Of a stretch of 64,000 bases of DNA, positions 35,630 to 47,996 are shown piece by piece (position 1 is the stretch's first letter; each line of letters starts with the position of its first letter). Origin of the DNA: Polytrichum commune (taxonomy: Eukaryota > Streptophyta > Polytrichopsida > Polytrichales > Polytrichaceae). The stretch lies in the NCBI GenBank assembly GCA_950295325.1, contig OX485803.1, positions 6,264,001 through 6,328,000 of the forward strand, given 5' to 3'. The notes beneath the pieces are model-generated. The model was not told where the DNA came from and searched no databases. It saw nothing but the letters and a program-made list of their open reading frames with translations. The position numbers were made by a program, and so were the translations under genes.

Positions 35630-36440
35630 AAGGTATATCAATAACCAGATCGAAGGCATCTTCGCACTTGATTATTCAAATCGCAGAGGAAGTTAGCATA
35701 TTAAGGAAGAGGAAAGAAGGAACAAATGCAGCCATGATGCAGCACAGACGTCCTCTGTTACGGGTTTAGTGTGATGAATAGAGACACGGTACAACAAATT
35801 TCATTTTATACTAGCATCTCGTGACAAGCCAGGGAAGGCATCATCACCAGGCGAAGATAGGAGGTAAGTAAAATCCGGAAGTTTCCACAGTTATTCGGTC
35901 TTTGGAAAGTATGCAATTGCGTGCTTTATCTTGGCCAACAAACGATGAAGAGAGTCTTGGTCTAAAGTTGGCAAGTATAGTGTGCTGATTAATTAGCTCC
36001 ATGAGACACTGTACACCAAATTTCATTTTATAGTACAATCGAGGACAACTGGCATCTGGTGACAAAGCCAGCGAATGCATCACCAGGCGAAGATGTAAGG
36101 CAAAAGAAAATCAAGAGCTTCCATAATCGGTCTCTAGAAAGCACATGAGAACTAGGAAGAAGAAGACGAAGGGATATTGATAACCAGGATCACAGGCATA
36201 TTCTCACTTGATTATTCCAATCTCAGAGGACGTTCGACCTGACTTGCTCAAGAAACGATGAAGAGTGCCTTGGTCTATGGAAAGAGAGTGCTCATATTGA
36301 GGAAGAGGTCAGAAGGTACGCAGCGATAAAAGACTGCTGGCAAAACCAGTGCAAGGGACATAGGCCAAGATAGGAGATAAGAACAATCCGGAAGTTTCCA
36401 TAATCGGTCTCTAGAAAGCATGCATTGCTTCTTTTTTCCA
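35630..36440. repeat. Diverged duplication (unit ~540 bp) with an extra partial copy
   Basis: TATCAATAACCAGATCGAAGG at 35635 recurs as TATTGATAACCAGGATCAC at 36174, followed in both by CACTTGATTATTC and CAGAGGA. AGGAGGTAAGTAAAATCCGG (35860) recurs as AGGAGATAAGAACAATCCGG (36371), and CATCACCAGGCGAAGAT appears at both 35838 and 36078. AACGATGAAGAG occurs in both units. No coding content is apparent. Confidence 0.75.
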
Positions 36441-36765
36441 CCGGACAAATCGGAGAGAAATGGGGAGGTTGTCAGGTTAAGTGGAGTCGACAATCTGTCC
36501 TACTGTAAATGGCGTCATTTTCTGAATTTACTCCGAGAATGACCAAACGAGCTCCACAAACACGCACACCGTGACTAATACTAAAATTCTCTCGAGGCAG
36601 AGTCTACAAATAAAGAGTAAGTCGAGCTCTAAAACTATCGAAATTTCCAACACAGATTACTTCACGTTGCATGCATAGATGCCAAACCAACGAAGCTGAA
36701 CCGAGAATTTCAGAATCAACAGCACATTAACGAGGAAGTAACGAACAACGCCAATACTACAAAAT

Positions 36766-36788
36766 TCTCTCTCTCTCTCTCTCTCTCC
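36766..36788. repeat. (TC)n microsatellite
   Basis: Eleven TC dinucleotides in a row, upstream of the membrane-protein gene on its own strand as (GA)n; such tracts are frequent in plant leaders and promoters, but no role can be shown. Confidence 0.9.
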
Positions 36789-38009
36789 AACATTAAGATT
36801 GAACACACGGAATTATTACCGCACCTGAGGCTTCAGAAAACATTAGGAACGCAGCGTCCACCTCTGTCTTCCATTACACCATCCGATTTAGCAGGCACAG
36901 AGCTCAGAAACCTCCTCCTCTTACCTATCCACACCAGACGAAAGAGGAAAAGAGCACGAGAGGAAATTCTCCCGCGTCACGCATCCTTGTCGGTCCAGAA
37001 AACACTCAAATCGTGCAAAACTAGGAGGAGAATGAGAAGCGCAGAAACCTCTCTCACAAGTGCAAGAGAAGGAGCTTCGGAAAGGGAAGCTGCAAAGGCT
37101 GCAGAGAATGCGTGAAGCGGGGCACGCAGGCAGGCGGCTATGGTGTGAGCAGCACCAATTGGGGGAAGACGACCCTGGAGGATGAATGCAGTTCATCTCC
37201 TTTTGGATGAAGTATGTCATCCAGTTCAGATATTCCCAACGTCCCCGAATTGAACAGCGGCGGTGGCAGATTCGGTACCTGAATTCTCTGTTCTGTTATA
37301 ACTCTTATAGTTTACTATATGGCACACACTCCAACAAGGCTAAAGTATGTGCCATCATGAGGAAATTCATATCACCTAACCTTGAAAGAGCGGCCCTATT
37401 GGACACTTATCGGATTTATAAGTTAAAGATTGATGTTAGGGCACAATCGGTCGATATCCTTGTGCTTTCAAGTTGACATCTTACGGTTATTCTTTACTTA
37501 AATGGGTATATTCTATACATTCCTCTAAAACGATCGGTAATTTTTCTAAAGTCTCGAACTTCAACCGGTTCATTTGTAACTAGCAGCCGGTTCTCCCTGT
37601 TCATTGGTCCCAAGGTTGAGTTCCATAACATCACTCAACACTAGGGTGTTGTTCCCCTAATGTCGGTAATAAAGCAATAATTGTTCTCCTCTTATTTTGG
37701 TCCACCCTTGCAAAATGAATAGAATTCAGCCTAAGTAATGTTATGGGTAAATACATGAGTGACAAAGTGTCAGAAAGATTATCATGGTTAGTTTTTTATT
37801 TGTGGTGCTAGTCAACTTGCTGACCAGCCGACTTCCCTAACAACCTGCCGCATGGGCCCAACAACCGACTCAACATGTTGTGCAACAACAACTATATAGT
37901 GTGTTAGAAAAATCCCACCGAATATAAATGCTAAGCCATGTACCAGCCTAGGGGGAGTGTTCTCCTTTTAGAAAAGAGACCCAACCCCTAGGCTAAGTAA
38001 TGTTATGTT
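36789..38009. other. Intergenic; possible leader/promoter of the membrane-protein gene at 36.9-37.2 kb
   Basis: 36900-37200 is richer in G+C than its surroundings, with purine-rich runs. The overlapping open frames (36921-37220 minus, 37186-37476 plus) lack domains. 37250-38009 holds nothing I recognise. Confidence 0.35.
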
Positions 38010-38092
38010 GACATTTATGTTTGCAATCATTTGGCGTTGGCTGGGTTTGCCTTCTGTCTCAAAAAAAAAAAAAAAGACATTTATGTTTGCAA
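38010..38092 (+). mobile_element. 49-bp poly(A)-tailed retro-insertion flanked by a perfect 17-bp target-site duplication
   Basis: GACATTTATGTTTGCAA occurs at 38010-38026 and again at 38076-38092. Between them lie 34 bp plus fifteen A (38027-38075). A poly(A) end and a 13-18-bp target duplication are hallmarks of LINE-type target-primed insertion. The 34-bp body (ending TTTGCCTTCTGTCTC) is the extreme 3' end of an unidentified SINE or LINE. Confidence 0.88.
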
Positions 38093-39100
38093 GGCGGACG
38101 ATTCTTAAATGCTTACTTTCTCCAACTAGCACACTTCTCCTATGATATGAGACACACAATTAGTACAAGATGATTGGGAGATCCAAATATGAGGTTGTAA
38201 CTACTTTCATCATAATTTATGGAGCTCATGTGAATATCTTGTGCATTGTCAAAGTGAAGATTTTGGTGCTCATTAAATGGTCATGTAGGTCCCCTCCTTA
38301 GTTATATTGACTATTGAACTTAATACAATTATCATATTTTGAGCAAGCATTCCACTCTTTTTTTACCACATGTTTTTTTGGTATCCACTTTTAATGCCAC
38401 ACCAAATCACATACTACTGAAATATAGGTGTAGTAGAAAGAAAAGTAACCAAGTAAAGGTTGTCTACTTTATTCTATCTTAGGTGTGAGTGACTCCGTGA
38501 AGTGCAAAGCATCTAAGGTAAATGGGTCTAATTTGGGTACTTCTCGTGAATGGACATATATATTTAAGTGATGAGTGGTTAGGTGTGGATCTAATGTTAG
38601 ACACCCAAGAGACATGTATTTAAAAGAGTGCGGGCTAAGTGTTCAAAAATTGGTAACCATTTTAGACTCAATAGTCCACATAATTTGGGGTAGAGGGGTA
38701 TGTGACTGAGATATGATTCCATAGCTACCATTGCTAGAAATCATATCCAATCAAAGTGGGCTTCAATTTCCCTTTATGTTCAAACCTATGTTCGGGGAAA
38801 ACCGACGGCTAGTTCATTATCAGCCGATGGATTTCCCCTCATGGCCGGTCCAAATTTCCAACCATCGGATGGCAATCCGATTGTAATTTCAATCCTCCGG
38901 CAATTAGACGATGGACCAGAAAATGTCCTGGAAATGTAGCCGATTCTTCTTGTGAGTTACTGGATTTCAGCCGGAAGCATCCATAGCGTTATTTGTCTTG
39001 GGCATCTGATGAGGCACTTGAGGAAGTACCCTAAACCTTAAACTTTTTTTAATTATACAACCTTTCCATGACCAAATCCAATTGCTTCTATGAAGAATTG
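38093..39100. other. Intergenic; nothing recognised
   Basis: AT-rich sequence with short GCCGAT/CGGC words at 38800-39000 but no organised repeat or open frame. Confidence 0.45.
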
Positions 39101-39104
39101 GGGG

Positions 39105-39165
39105 ACCCCTGGCCTTCAAGCGGTGAAGGCATTGCTAGGTTCAATTCCTGCCAAGGATATTAACT
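39105..39165 (+). repeat. tRNA-like pol III promoter segment (SINE-head candidate)
   Basis: TGGCCTTCAAGCGGTGAAGG resembles box A of class II tRNAs (Ser/Leu type), and GGTTCAATTCC 27 bp downstream is a near-consensus box B. The anticodon arm cannot be formed, so it is not a tRNA gene. Confidence 0.5.
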
Positions 39166-40480
39166 CTTCAAATTTAAAGTTTTGAACATGCATTTCTTTT
39201 CACTTATTTAAGATTTTGTACTAAGATATGATTTCTAATAACTTTTCATACATTTTTTAAACAATTAGTGCTGATATGAATTCCATTTAATCGGATATTG
39301 GCCAATGAAAATATGAAAATATAGGCAATTGGCCGATTGATTTTACAAAAGACCGGCTCTTGCCGATGTAAATTGGAAAAAATCCGACCCTTCGTAGCAA
39401 CTACCGGCAATTAGCCACTAAGGCTTCAAAAACTTCCCGAACTCTTGTTCAAACTTGGCTTCTCCATCCACATTAAGGTAGATGAGGCTAAATCGGTTAG
39501 CTTCCTCAATTGGACACCTATTTGTGGCTTTTATTTGGTGGTACAATCGCTTTAATTTAGTGGGTGAATAATACATGGTGATTCAGCCGCCACCTTGATG
39601 ATATTTGGGTTAGTCACCTTCGCGTAAGTCAAACTACACCCACCATCCTCCATATGAGGAGTGCTATCCATCAAGCAATGACACGCTTGGTTTTTGTGCC
39701 AAAGGTGGCCAATTGGGAGGTGGCATGTGCTTGTGAGGTGCCGACCAACTTGTCCTGTGGGTATTCTATAATGAAAAAAAGAATTCGGCAACGTTTTATC
39801 TTACATGTGCCCACTTTACAAACATGACACATTTAATATTGGTATTAAACTTGACTTTCATTGGCAAATGACCCATGTAGAATCTGTTGATGTTGTTGTC
39901 CGCTTACACAACATTAAACAATAAAAGAGTTCCCCCTATAACACCACATTTGGGAAGTAAAGAATCTTTCATTCCAAAGCTTGGATCAACACCTTCCTCA
40001 AGTCCGATTTCAACGATTTCAAATTCTTTGGGCTTGATTCGCAATTGCTAACCTACTCAAGCTTCTAATGCTCAAATCCATTGGTTGGATTGATCCCACA
40101 AAGCTAGGGGTGTCCAAATTAGCCTCATCTACCTTAGTGGATTGTCCAATATTTAGAGTTTGTGAATTGGAGTTGTAATTCAAACTGAACATCAAATCAA
40201 TAAGCATACAAGGGGTTGTTTACATCATGGACCATGAATTTGTCCCATGCTCCTCTAAAATATGCGATTGGCCATTGAACTCATCTCGGGACCACTTCAG
40301 TGTACGTCAAGAAAAAAATGTAAGAATGACAGTGGAACTTGAGGTCCCAAAACCTTTTTTTAGGCCTACATTGTCCACTATCATGGTCCAATGGGTTTTG
40401 TAATGAGAGAGGCAAAAGAGGTTCTCGCGTTGCAAATGTCAAGGAACCATGGTAGAGAAATGCCGTTGTAATGGTTCTTA
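39166..40480. other. Intergenic; nothing recognised
   Basis: No domain-bearing frame, terminal repeat or RNA motif found. Confidence 0.4.
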
Positions 40481-41070
40481 GGGCCACTTCACACATGAGC
40501 CAAGAGCCGCGACCTTGTAATGGTGAGGACCCTTGACTCTCATCCAAAGGCCGTGCCATGGGTGTTGGGAAAGCCATTTTATGTAGTCTTTGGCCCTCAA
40601 GCATAGTGTGAAGTGAGAATGAACCATGTTGCGGGACCATTGCATATTTTGTTGGCGGAAAAAGAGGGGAGGATTTGGTTTAATATAATATGTCTCCAAG
40701 TTTATTAACTTAAGATAACTACTTGGTGGTGTTTGTCTGTCCTGGAATCTGTCTTGGAATCTGCCATGCAGTCTGTCCTGAAATCTGTCCTGCTGGAAAA
40801 AATATTAAAAAAGTCATGGTCTCCCAGAATTTGCGTCAAGCCCACCTCTTGGAGGTGGGTCTGACGCAAATTCCGGTAGACCATGCACCCTTATCCACAA
40901 CTAGCCATGTAGGACTCCATGTAGACTTTTCATCCACAAACTTTTCTTTGGGCCTTTAGGCCTTCACCTCCTAGTGTGAAGTGAAATTGGACGGTCTCTG
41001 CCTTTTCGACCAATGAGAGCTCTTACATTGCCATGGTCAAGGGCCTTCAGCCTTGTGTGTGAAGTGGCCC
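40481..41070. mobile_element. GGGCC-family MITE, copy 1 (590 bp), TTA target duplication
   Basis: Ends GGGCCACTTCACACATGAG and TGTGTGTGAAGTGGCCC are inverted copies, flanked by TTA on each side (40478-40480, 41071-41073). It contains five 12-bp units of TCTGTCCTGGAA type at 40736-40795. It also contains a strong hairpin at 40815-40885: CATGGTCTCCCAGAATTTGC pairs with the right arm ending GGTAGACCATG, with loop TTG. Harbinger/Tourist-like by terminal and TSD structure; no transposase. Confidence 0.8.
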
Positions 41071-42337
41071 TTAATCTTCTCTTTTTTGCTAAATGTTATT
41101 GTAGTTAAGAGGAAAGAAGGGGAGAAGAAGGGGAGAAGGTCAAACATGAAGAAGAAGAAGAAGAAGAAATCCCCAAACAACCCTTTTTTGGACAAATTAA
41201 AAAAAAAAAAAAAACAACACATCCACTTTTTGGTGCATGGTGACTCCTCTTGGTCCACATTCACTTTACACCTAGTGAGTGGCCCAAAGGCTTCAAAAAT
41301 GTATTTTTTAAGAAATTGGATGATGGAAATGTGACCATGAATTGTAACCATGGAAAAAAAGGCCATTTTACATGGGACAACTTCGTGGTCAATGATGTAA
41401 ATAACCTTGAAGACGCTCTCACTTACGATGAACACATATGTAGGTAGTAGGTGTCATAATTGGTTATGTGTGTAAACTGATAGGTGTCGCCCAACTATGG
41501 GTCCTTATCATGCCCACAAATCGCGAAGGCTATAACCCATAGTTTGACGACCCATCACTTTAAAAACATATCGTCCATATTATCTCTTGTTTTTTGTCCA
41601 CAAGCATACCATTTTTGCCCTATACATGGCTTGAGTAGGTGGATGACGAGTTGCATTGCTATTGAAGCTTGGCAACCATCCTCCTCTCACTATTTATGTT
41701 GTCTATGCCAATTTGAAAAGAAAGAAAATCTTTGTGGGCCTTTTACTCAACTTGTAAGTGTTCAAAATGCCAAGATTGGGCTTGTCCATGCACAAAAATG
41801 CAAATTTGAGCTACATACTTCCAAATATGGCCACTTGTGTAAGAAATACCCTATTTAAATTGGTTATTCTTCAAATGCATTTATTCTAATTGGGTGGATA
41901 CATTAACCCCTGAAGTTTGAAGCAAAATCTTCCCAAAATCGCCTAAAATAATTTAGTCCAGTTTAGTAGCTCATGAAACAAAATCAGCACCTTTTGCAAA
42001 AGATCATACCGTACATATGGCATGTTTGCGTACCTAGGATGCTTCACACAAATTTCCAATCATTCACATGTCCAACATCAAAATATTATAACACAAGTGT
42101 ACATTGTGCTATTGTCAAGTTGCACTAATTGCTTGGACAAAAATGTTCGCCTTGGCCTTTAGGGGTTGCAATATAGATTCAACAGTAGAGATGCCATCTT
42201 TGTGTATCTAGCATTATTCACATACATTTATAGTAGTTCACATGTCCAAGATCATAAGGTTATAACGTAAATGTGCATTGTGGTATTGTTGGGCATCGTT
42301 GACGACTTGGACAAAAATGTTTGCCTTGGCTTGTAGG
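41071..42337. repeat. Intergenic DNA with a ~178-bp tandem duplication at 42057-42331
   Basis: TTCACATGTCCAACATCA, then TGTACATTGTGCTATTG and CTTGGACAAAAATGTTCGCC at 42057-42153 recur as TTCACATGTCCAAGATCA, TGTGCATTGTGGTATTG and CTTGGACAAAAATGTTTGCC at 42235-42331. The rest (41071-42050) shows only A- and GAA-rich tracts. Confidence 0.65.
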
Positions 42338-45118
42338 CCTTAATGTGATTGAAGGTTTAGGTTCAAATACATCCCACACGTGCATTTGAATACAAATACA
42401 TACTATGGATATTGACCATCCATAACATTATACATCCGCTATCATTCGGTTCATTCTAATAATATATATATATATATTGATATTGCTTCACTTGAATTTT
42501 TCAACCTGAATCTGCCAATGCAGTGCATTGATGTGAGAATAAACATAGTATGATTTTGAATAGAGGTTGGCTTATTCATGGGCCCACCCAACCTACAAAC
42601 TCGGTTGAATAATGTTATGTCATTGCCACACATGAGTATGTCTTTACTTATGACATAGATAATGTGTCGAATAAAACTTCAACTCCCCAAATTGTTTAGA
42701 AAACGATTTTAAGACTTGGTGAAGCTCGTGGAATTTGTGTGTATATGGTGAACATTGAGCCCTACATCCTTTAGGTATATGGGGGTCACAAGTCTTTACA
42801 CCACTGGGCCTTCAACATATTCGACTTCATCGTTGCATAGTCCTTAGGTGAAAAGCCCTTCAATAAGTAGTGTGTTTTTGAAAACTTGGAAGTATTGTAT
42901 AGGACTCTCTATTTCATCTTTACATGTGCCGAAATAAGAGTTTCCACGTGGGATACAAGTGTGTCTTAGCAAATGTGAGCATGACACGTGGCTTTTTTTT
43001 TTGGAGAAAATACCTAATTTTGTCATAATCAAAAGCCCCCTACGGTATTTTGAAACATGGTAACGAAATCAAAGTTTTCATAAGCTTCAAAAGGTATTCA
43101 ATTTAAATAATTTCTTAGAAGATGAAAAATAAATAAATCAATCAATCAATATATGCAACGACTTGATTGACACATAATTTACTCAATTGATTTTCACTAT
43201 ATACATAGTCCTTTCTCCATATTTGAAGGTCGATCCATGAGACATGTTGGACATCTATATCTTGCATGTCAATCAACTTGAATGACATGTTATGGGATGT
43301 GGTGGATGATGAGATGAATAATGAATGAAGCAAGAATTGACTAGTATCAAATCGTAAAAGGCCCCATATTCAAGCTTACAAGCACTTGAGAGCACCATAC
43401 AACAACCGCTTGGGACCGACCCAACAAATTGCATGCGTTCACCAAATCTAGTCAAGAGTGTTGAATCATTTTATATCTATTCGAGTTATCCATAACAAAA
43501 TCCGGATGAGCCCATGGGTTTAGGGCTACTTCACGCACGAGACTGAGAGCCCGTGACCATTAATTACACTTCAAGCACTCTCATTGGTGGAAAGGGTGGA
43601 GCCGGTCCAAGTTCGCTTCACACTACGCTTGAGGGACCAACGGAGTATGTGAATGCAAGATGGATGTAACATCTACATGGATTCCTACATGGCATCAAAT
43701 GGATCATCTTTCATGGTCACTTGGATTATTTTCAAAAACCACCTCTTGGAGACAGGCTTAACACAAAACTGGGAGACTATGGCACTCCATCGAACGCTCA
43801 CAACCATTGATTTATTCTATTTTATCATGCATGAGGATCTGCATGAGTAGAAATTCATTGAAATAGCATTTGGTTGAGGGCCCAATCACATGTGACTTGA
43901 CACTACACTTGAGGGCCCGTGACCACACTACATGATTTTGGAGGTGTCTTGAGACAAACGGCCTTTGGACACTTTCTTTTGGGCTCTCACAGTTTCATGG
44001 TCACGGCTCTTGGCTCGTGTGCGAAGTGGCCCTTAGTCCCAAACCACAAGCTTATGAAAATCAACACAAAACCACCCAAGATTTCTCAATAAGTGTTGTT
44101 GGGTTATTAAAAATTGGTTTTCTAGCTTGTCCTACTAGGATGGGTGGCCTTAACTAGCCTTGCGTGGACTAATTTGAGATTTAGAACAACGAGTCCCATG
44201 CACATGCCATGTTACAGATATTAAAATCCTCTCAATTATTTTGAGATGAAAAATAGAAATTTCAGAAATGACGATCACCCAACTTTCAAACAAGCTTTGA
44301 CACATGGCAAAATAATGAGCTCTTAATTAAAAGTTTTATCACGAAAGGATCAAGCCCGCGGTTTCATCCCTCTTTGAGAGCCTTTACATATAACTCCTAT
44401 TGCATAAGAGATTGTTGGAACATTATGTTCATTTTGTCCCAAATTATAGTTTAGTTATTGTAAGTGTTTATTGACGGGATTGTAAATTGTAGGTGAAGTG
44501 AGAGAGAATCAACCTCCGAAGAAGTCCGGATCATGGGTCTCTTTGTGAGAATCTTGGGTCTTCTTTACGCAAGTAGAGCACTATTTGACTCGATGATCGA
44601 TTCACGAGGTGTGGTTGGTGAGAAATCAACAAAGATTTTTGCATTGGTAGAAGGAATATCTATTAAAATTTAGTTGTCCAAATTTTCTTGGCAAGAGAAA
44701 ACCATCGCATACAAGCGTACTTCTTGTTCATCCAACAACAATGCCATGAAATGCTATGTAGTTTAAATGTTATTCTTTTTATTTGACTCGATGTTGAAAT
44801 CGGTTTTAAACACCCTAAATTTGTCTAGTAGCTAAAGACATTTGAGATGAATAAACCTTAAATTCGTAGGGGATTGAGATTTTAACATGGATGGATGAGA
44901 GCTACGCTCATATGCAATAATTCTTTGTCATGGCGTACTACCATAAAAGGGGTTTCGATTTCAAAGTGATGTGAAACCACTTGTAGTGGGTAGAGGCAAG
45001 AAGGAATTAAATCATTATTGCATATGAACATGATACCTATCATTCATCTAGTGACAACTTCTCAAAATAGTATGTAGGTCAAATGTTACTTGTTCTCAAT
45101 AATTTAACATAGGAAATA
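42338..45118. repeat. Large dispersed direct repeat, copy 1 (2.8 kb)
   Basis: From TGATTGAAGGTTTAGGTTC to CTTCAACTTTGA this stretch is colinear with 50131-54310 at roughly 93-95% identity by eye. It carries GGGCC-family MITE copy 2. Relative to the other copy it keeps 42745-42880 and about 350 bp at 44158-44510, and lacks the LINE fragment and the 246-bp MITE. No coding frame. It may be a nonautonomous transposon or a segmental duplication; TG...CA ends were not found. Confidence 0.8.
43523..44032. mobile_element. GGGCC-family MITE, copy 2 (510 bp), TTA target duplication
   Basis: Ends GGGCTACTTCACGCACGAG and CTCGTGTGCGAAGTGGCCC, flanked by TTA (43520-43522, 44033-44035). It is nested inside the large repeat and is shared with its other copy, so it inserted before that duplication. 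Its interior keeps CCACCTCTTGGAGACAGGCT from the hairpin seen in copy 1. Confidence 0.8.
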
Positions 45119-45679
45119 ACTTCAACTTTGAAAAATATTCTGAATTAGTAAAGTGAGACACATTTATAATTAATTAACCCTGACTTATAGTATGGCGCCG
45201 ACCACATTATGGTCCTAGTTTTTTTTTTTGAAACCTACCTACAAATTTGAACTTCCCTACCCGCTCTTCACAATATGGACTGAGATGTCCAAACGTGTAC
45301 CTATTCTTGCATCTTCACTACACTGATTATCCCAATCAGCGTGTTTGGTACTAATTCATGAAACACATATTGTTTTACCAAGTCACAACATTAGTGAGAG
45401 CTGAATTTTTACTAAGTGATACTAAAATCATGAATACATCCTCATTTACCATACATTTTAAGAAAAGAAATGCATGTTCTCTAAGATGTTTGGAAAGTGT
45501 TACAAAATTTAATATGCAAAAGTTAACAATACCATGATGATTAGTGCCGGTACCTTGAGTGAATAGTGTTGCTATGAATAGTCTTATCAGTGAATAGTGT
45601 CGTCAGTGAATAGTGCCAATATGAACAGTGCTTCCTGAATCTTTTGGTGACACTGAATTTCAAAGTATAAAAGGAATTT
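45119..45679. repeat. Short minisatellite (GTGAATAGTGTC-like) at 45555-45645
   Basis: AGTGAATAGTGT or close variants (TATGAATAGTCT, AGTGAATAGTGC, ATGAACAGTGC) repeat five times in about 90 bp. The surrounding sequence has no features. Confidence 0.65.
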
Positions 45680-46068
45680 GAAGCCGGTTCACACTATGCC
45701 CAAGCCGAGAGGAGAAGCGTCACTTTTCTAGACCAAACTATGTCGAGAGGAGAAGCCTTTGGGCTGAAAAAGTATATTAAAATAATCCATTGTCATATTT
45801 TGAATATTTTAATGAAAAAAAATTCGGCCTCTTGACAGAAGTTTGGGTCGAGCATTTTGCTCGACCCAAACTTTGCTCGAGAGGCTGAACTCTTGACGCC
45901 ATAACTTCCTAAAAGTGCTGCCACCTAGGCTCTTTTGGAGGCGACGTCCTTTGGACTTCGGCCTCTAACTTAGTGTGAAGGCCGAGAGGACGGACTTTGG
46001 ACATTTCTGCATTTTCATTGGTCCAAACGCTTCTCCTCTCGAAGTTTGGCCATAGTGTGAACCGGCCC
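45680..46068. mobile_element. MITE with GCCGGTTCACACTATG ends (389 bp)
   Basis: Left GAAGCCGGTTCACACTATG and right CATAGTGTGAACCGGCCC are inverted copies that extend into GAGAGGAGAAGCG/CGCTTCTCCTCTC. The right flank is TTA, the left TTT. The interior has a perfect 15-bp hairpin with a 3-nt loop (AGTTTGGGTCGAGCA, TTT, TGCTCGACCCAAACT, about 45841-45873). Terminal GGGCC and TTA suggest the same superfamily as the GGGCC MITEs. Confidence 0.78.
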
Positions 46069-46989
46069 TTAGTATCACCTTCACTAATTTCTCAAACGCA
46101 CTATTCACCTCCCCCACTAATTGGAATAATGGGTGTAGTGTAGTGTACACCAAGTCTTTTGCTTCCGTTTAATATGCCGTTCCCTTTATTTCCTTTGTCC
46201 CGGGACTTGCAAGAATGCAACATTATTGTTGAATGAGTGGTCTGAGAATCTCATGAATATGTACCCCTTGATTCTTGTAAAACTGTTAATTGCTTAAAAT
46301 ATTCTTTGAGTGTTAAAAGGACGCGGCTTGCTTGATGTCCACGACAGAAAGAAACCAAAGAAAATGAACGTGTGAAACTCTCACCATTTATTGTGGCATG
46401 GAGTTAGTTTATCAGATTCTCAAGAAAGGCAAAACGGCCACAATCATTGAAGTGATGAAGGCACGTATGAATGATAATACATATTTTCATCCAAATTTGA
46501 ATGTAATTCATCCAACTTCAATTATGATATTGGGATGTTTTCGGCGATTTCGTTCATAAAAAAAAGACAAACTATTTGAATTCTAATCTTAGGTTACACG
46601 ATCTGGCTTTCACTTTTGCTTGGTGATAGGGTTGATGATGAGTTGTTTTGCTTGTTATTGGTAAAGGTGTCGAAAAAACGGAAATGAAAGAATCGGGCCC
46701 AATGTGCATTACATGGCGATTGATACAAATATGTAAAATTTGAAAATAAAATAAAATAAAAAATCGTAGAAGTAAAGTACACGGTGTGTTGTTTACTTAC
46801 TTTTTATTATTGAACACTAAATAAATAACCAACGTCGGGCAATCTGACATGAATTTGAGCCCGTTGGCCTTTGCTTGCTCAAGGATCTTCTTGGTGCAGG
46901 GTAGGGTATATTGCCTACCTTGTGGTGGGTGGGCTCTTGGCTTCCTACTTACTTAGCTAATGTTTTCCGTCAAGTAGAGAGAAGATTTC
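46069..46989. other. Intergenic; nothing recognised
   Basis: No supported gene or repeat, apart from an A-rich (AAAAT)n-like tract near 46743-46760. Confidence 0.4.
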
Positions 46990-47055
46990 ACAATGGGAAT
47001 CAAACCACCAACCACTCCATGCAGAAATGGGTATCTCTCCACTATCACCCAGTAG
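46990..47055 (-). repeat. tRNA-like (box A/box B) segment, SINE-head candidate
   Basis: On the minus strand GTGATAGTGGAGAG (47047-47034) is followed about 28 bp later by GGTTTGATTCCC (47006-46995), a good box B. Box A and spacing resemble the tRNA-like segment at 21135, hinting at one SINE family. The 3' end could not be defined. Confidence 0.45.
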
Positions 47056-47627
47056 TTTAGGGTCATCTCGGACCTTATCAAACATTATATTAGGTTGGCG
47101 TGTTGTTAAGTGAAAATCAGAGAACAAACTCCGTAAAAAAAAAACACATTTTAAAAAGATTGAACTACATCTTCAATTTTATCAACTCTTCCGCACTGAA
47201 TGTAATGAACATAATTGGGAGAACCTATGTATTCGATTAAAGAATCAACAAGCATGCACGTTCGATAATCATATCTAAATTAGGATAGGTCCAATTTCCA
47301 ATCTTTTTTTGGTTGTTGTTGTTGCTTCATCATAGATTTGCTTACGCAACACAAGTTTTGTTGTCTAAATCTAATTGGTAGAAGTTGGAGAAAATGACAA
47401 CAAACCCAATAACACCAACCTACATTAGTCACTTGAGAGGAAACAATGAGAGCCCATGAGAGAAAGTGCAAAGGTGATGTTGGTCCACTTTCTCAAAGTA
47501 GAGGTTGCATGCACTAAAGGAGTTGAACTTCTTCATATCATAAACTTAGGTGGCGAGCTGCACCATGCATCAAAGTTTCTTCAAAAACATGTACCACAAT
47601 ATCACATAATTTACCCAATCAAACCAA

Positions 47628-47996
47628 GGGCCAGTTTAGACTACAGTGAAGAAGTGCACCTATCGGTCAAGAATTTCAGCCCATGACAAGGCTATTTGAA
47701 GCAACCGTTGGTATGGCCGACAAGATGGAGAAGCCTAAAGTTGGAGTTCTATGGAGGCCAAGTTTTTTGTCCAAGGGTTTGAGGTTGCCTAAGATTCTTG
47801 ACCTCCCGGAGAACTCCCTTGGCATAAAGGGTTTCCATGTTGTCATCCATGTCATATTTGCATCTATGCTTGAAGTTCTTTACCGGAGAAAACTTGGTTG
47901 TACTGTAAACCCTGGCCATTTGTAGCCAATCGTATTGCTGCATTTCCCCTAAAATTGTTGACTGGTGCACTTCTTCAACATAGTCTAAACCGGCCC
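47628..47996. mobile_element. GGGCC-superfamily MITE (369 bp) with GTTTAGACTA ends
   Basis: Left GGGCCAGTTTAGACTACAG and right TAGTCTAAACCGGCCC are inverted copies extending to GAAGAAGTGCACC/GGTGCACTTCTTC. Flanks are CAA (left) and TAA (right), a probable decayed 3-bp target duplication. Two short open frames across it are incidental. Confidence 0.75.
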
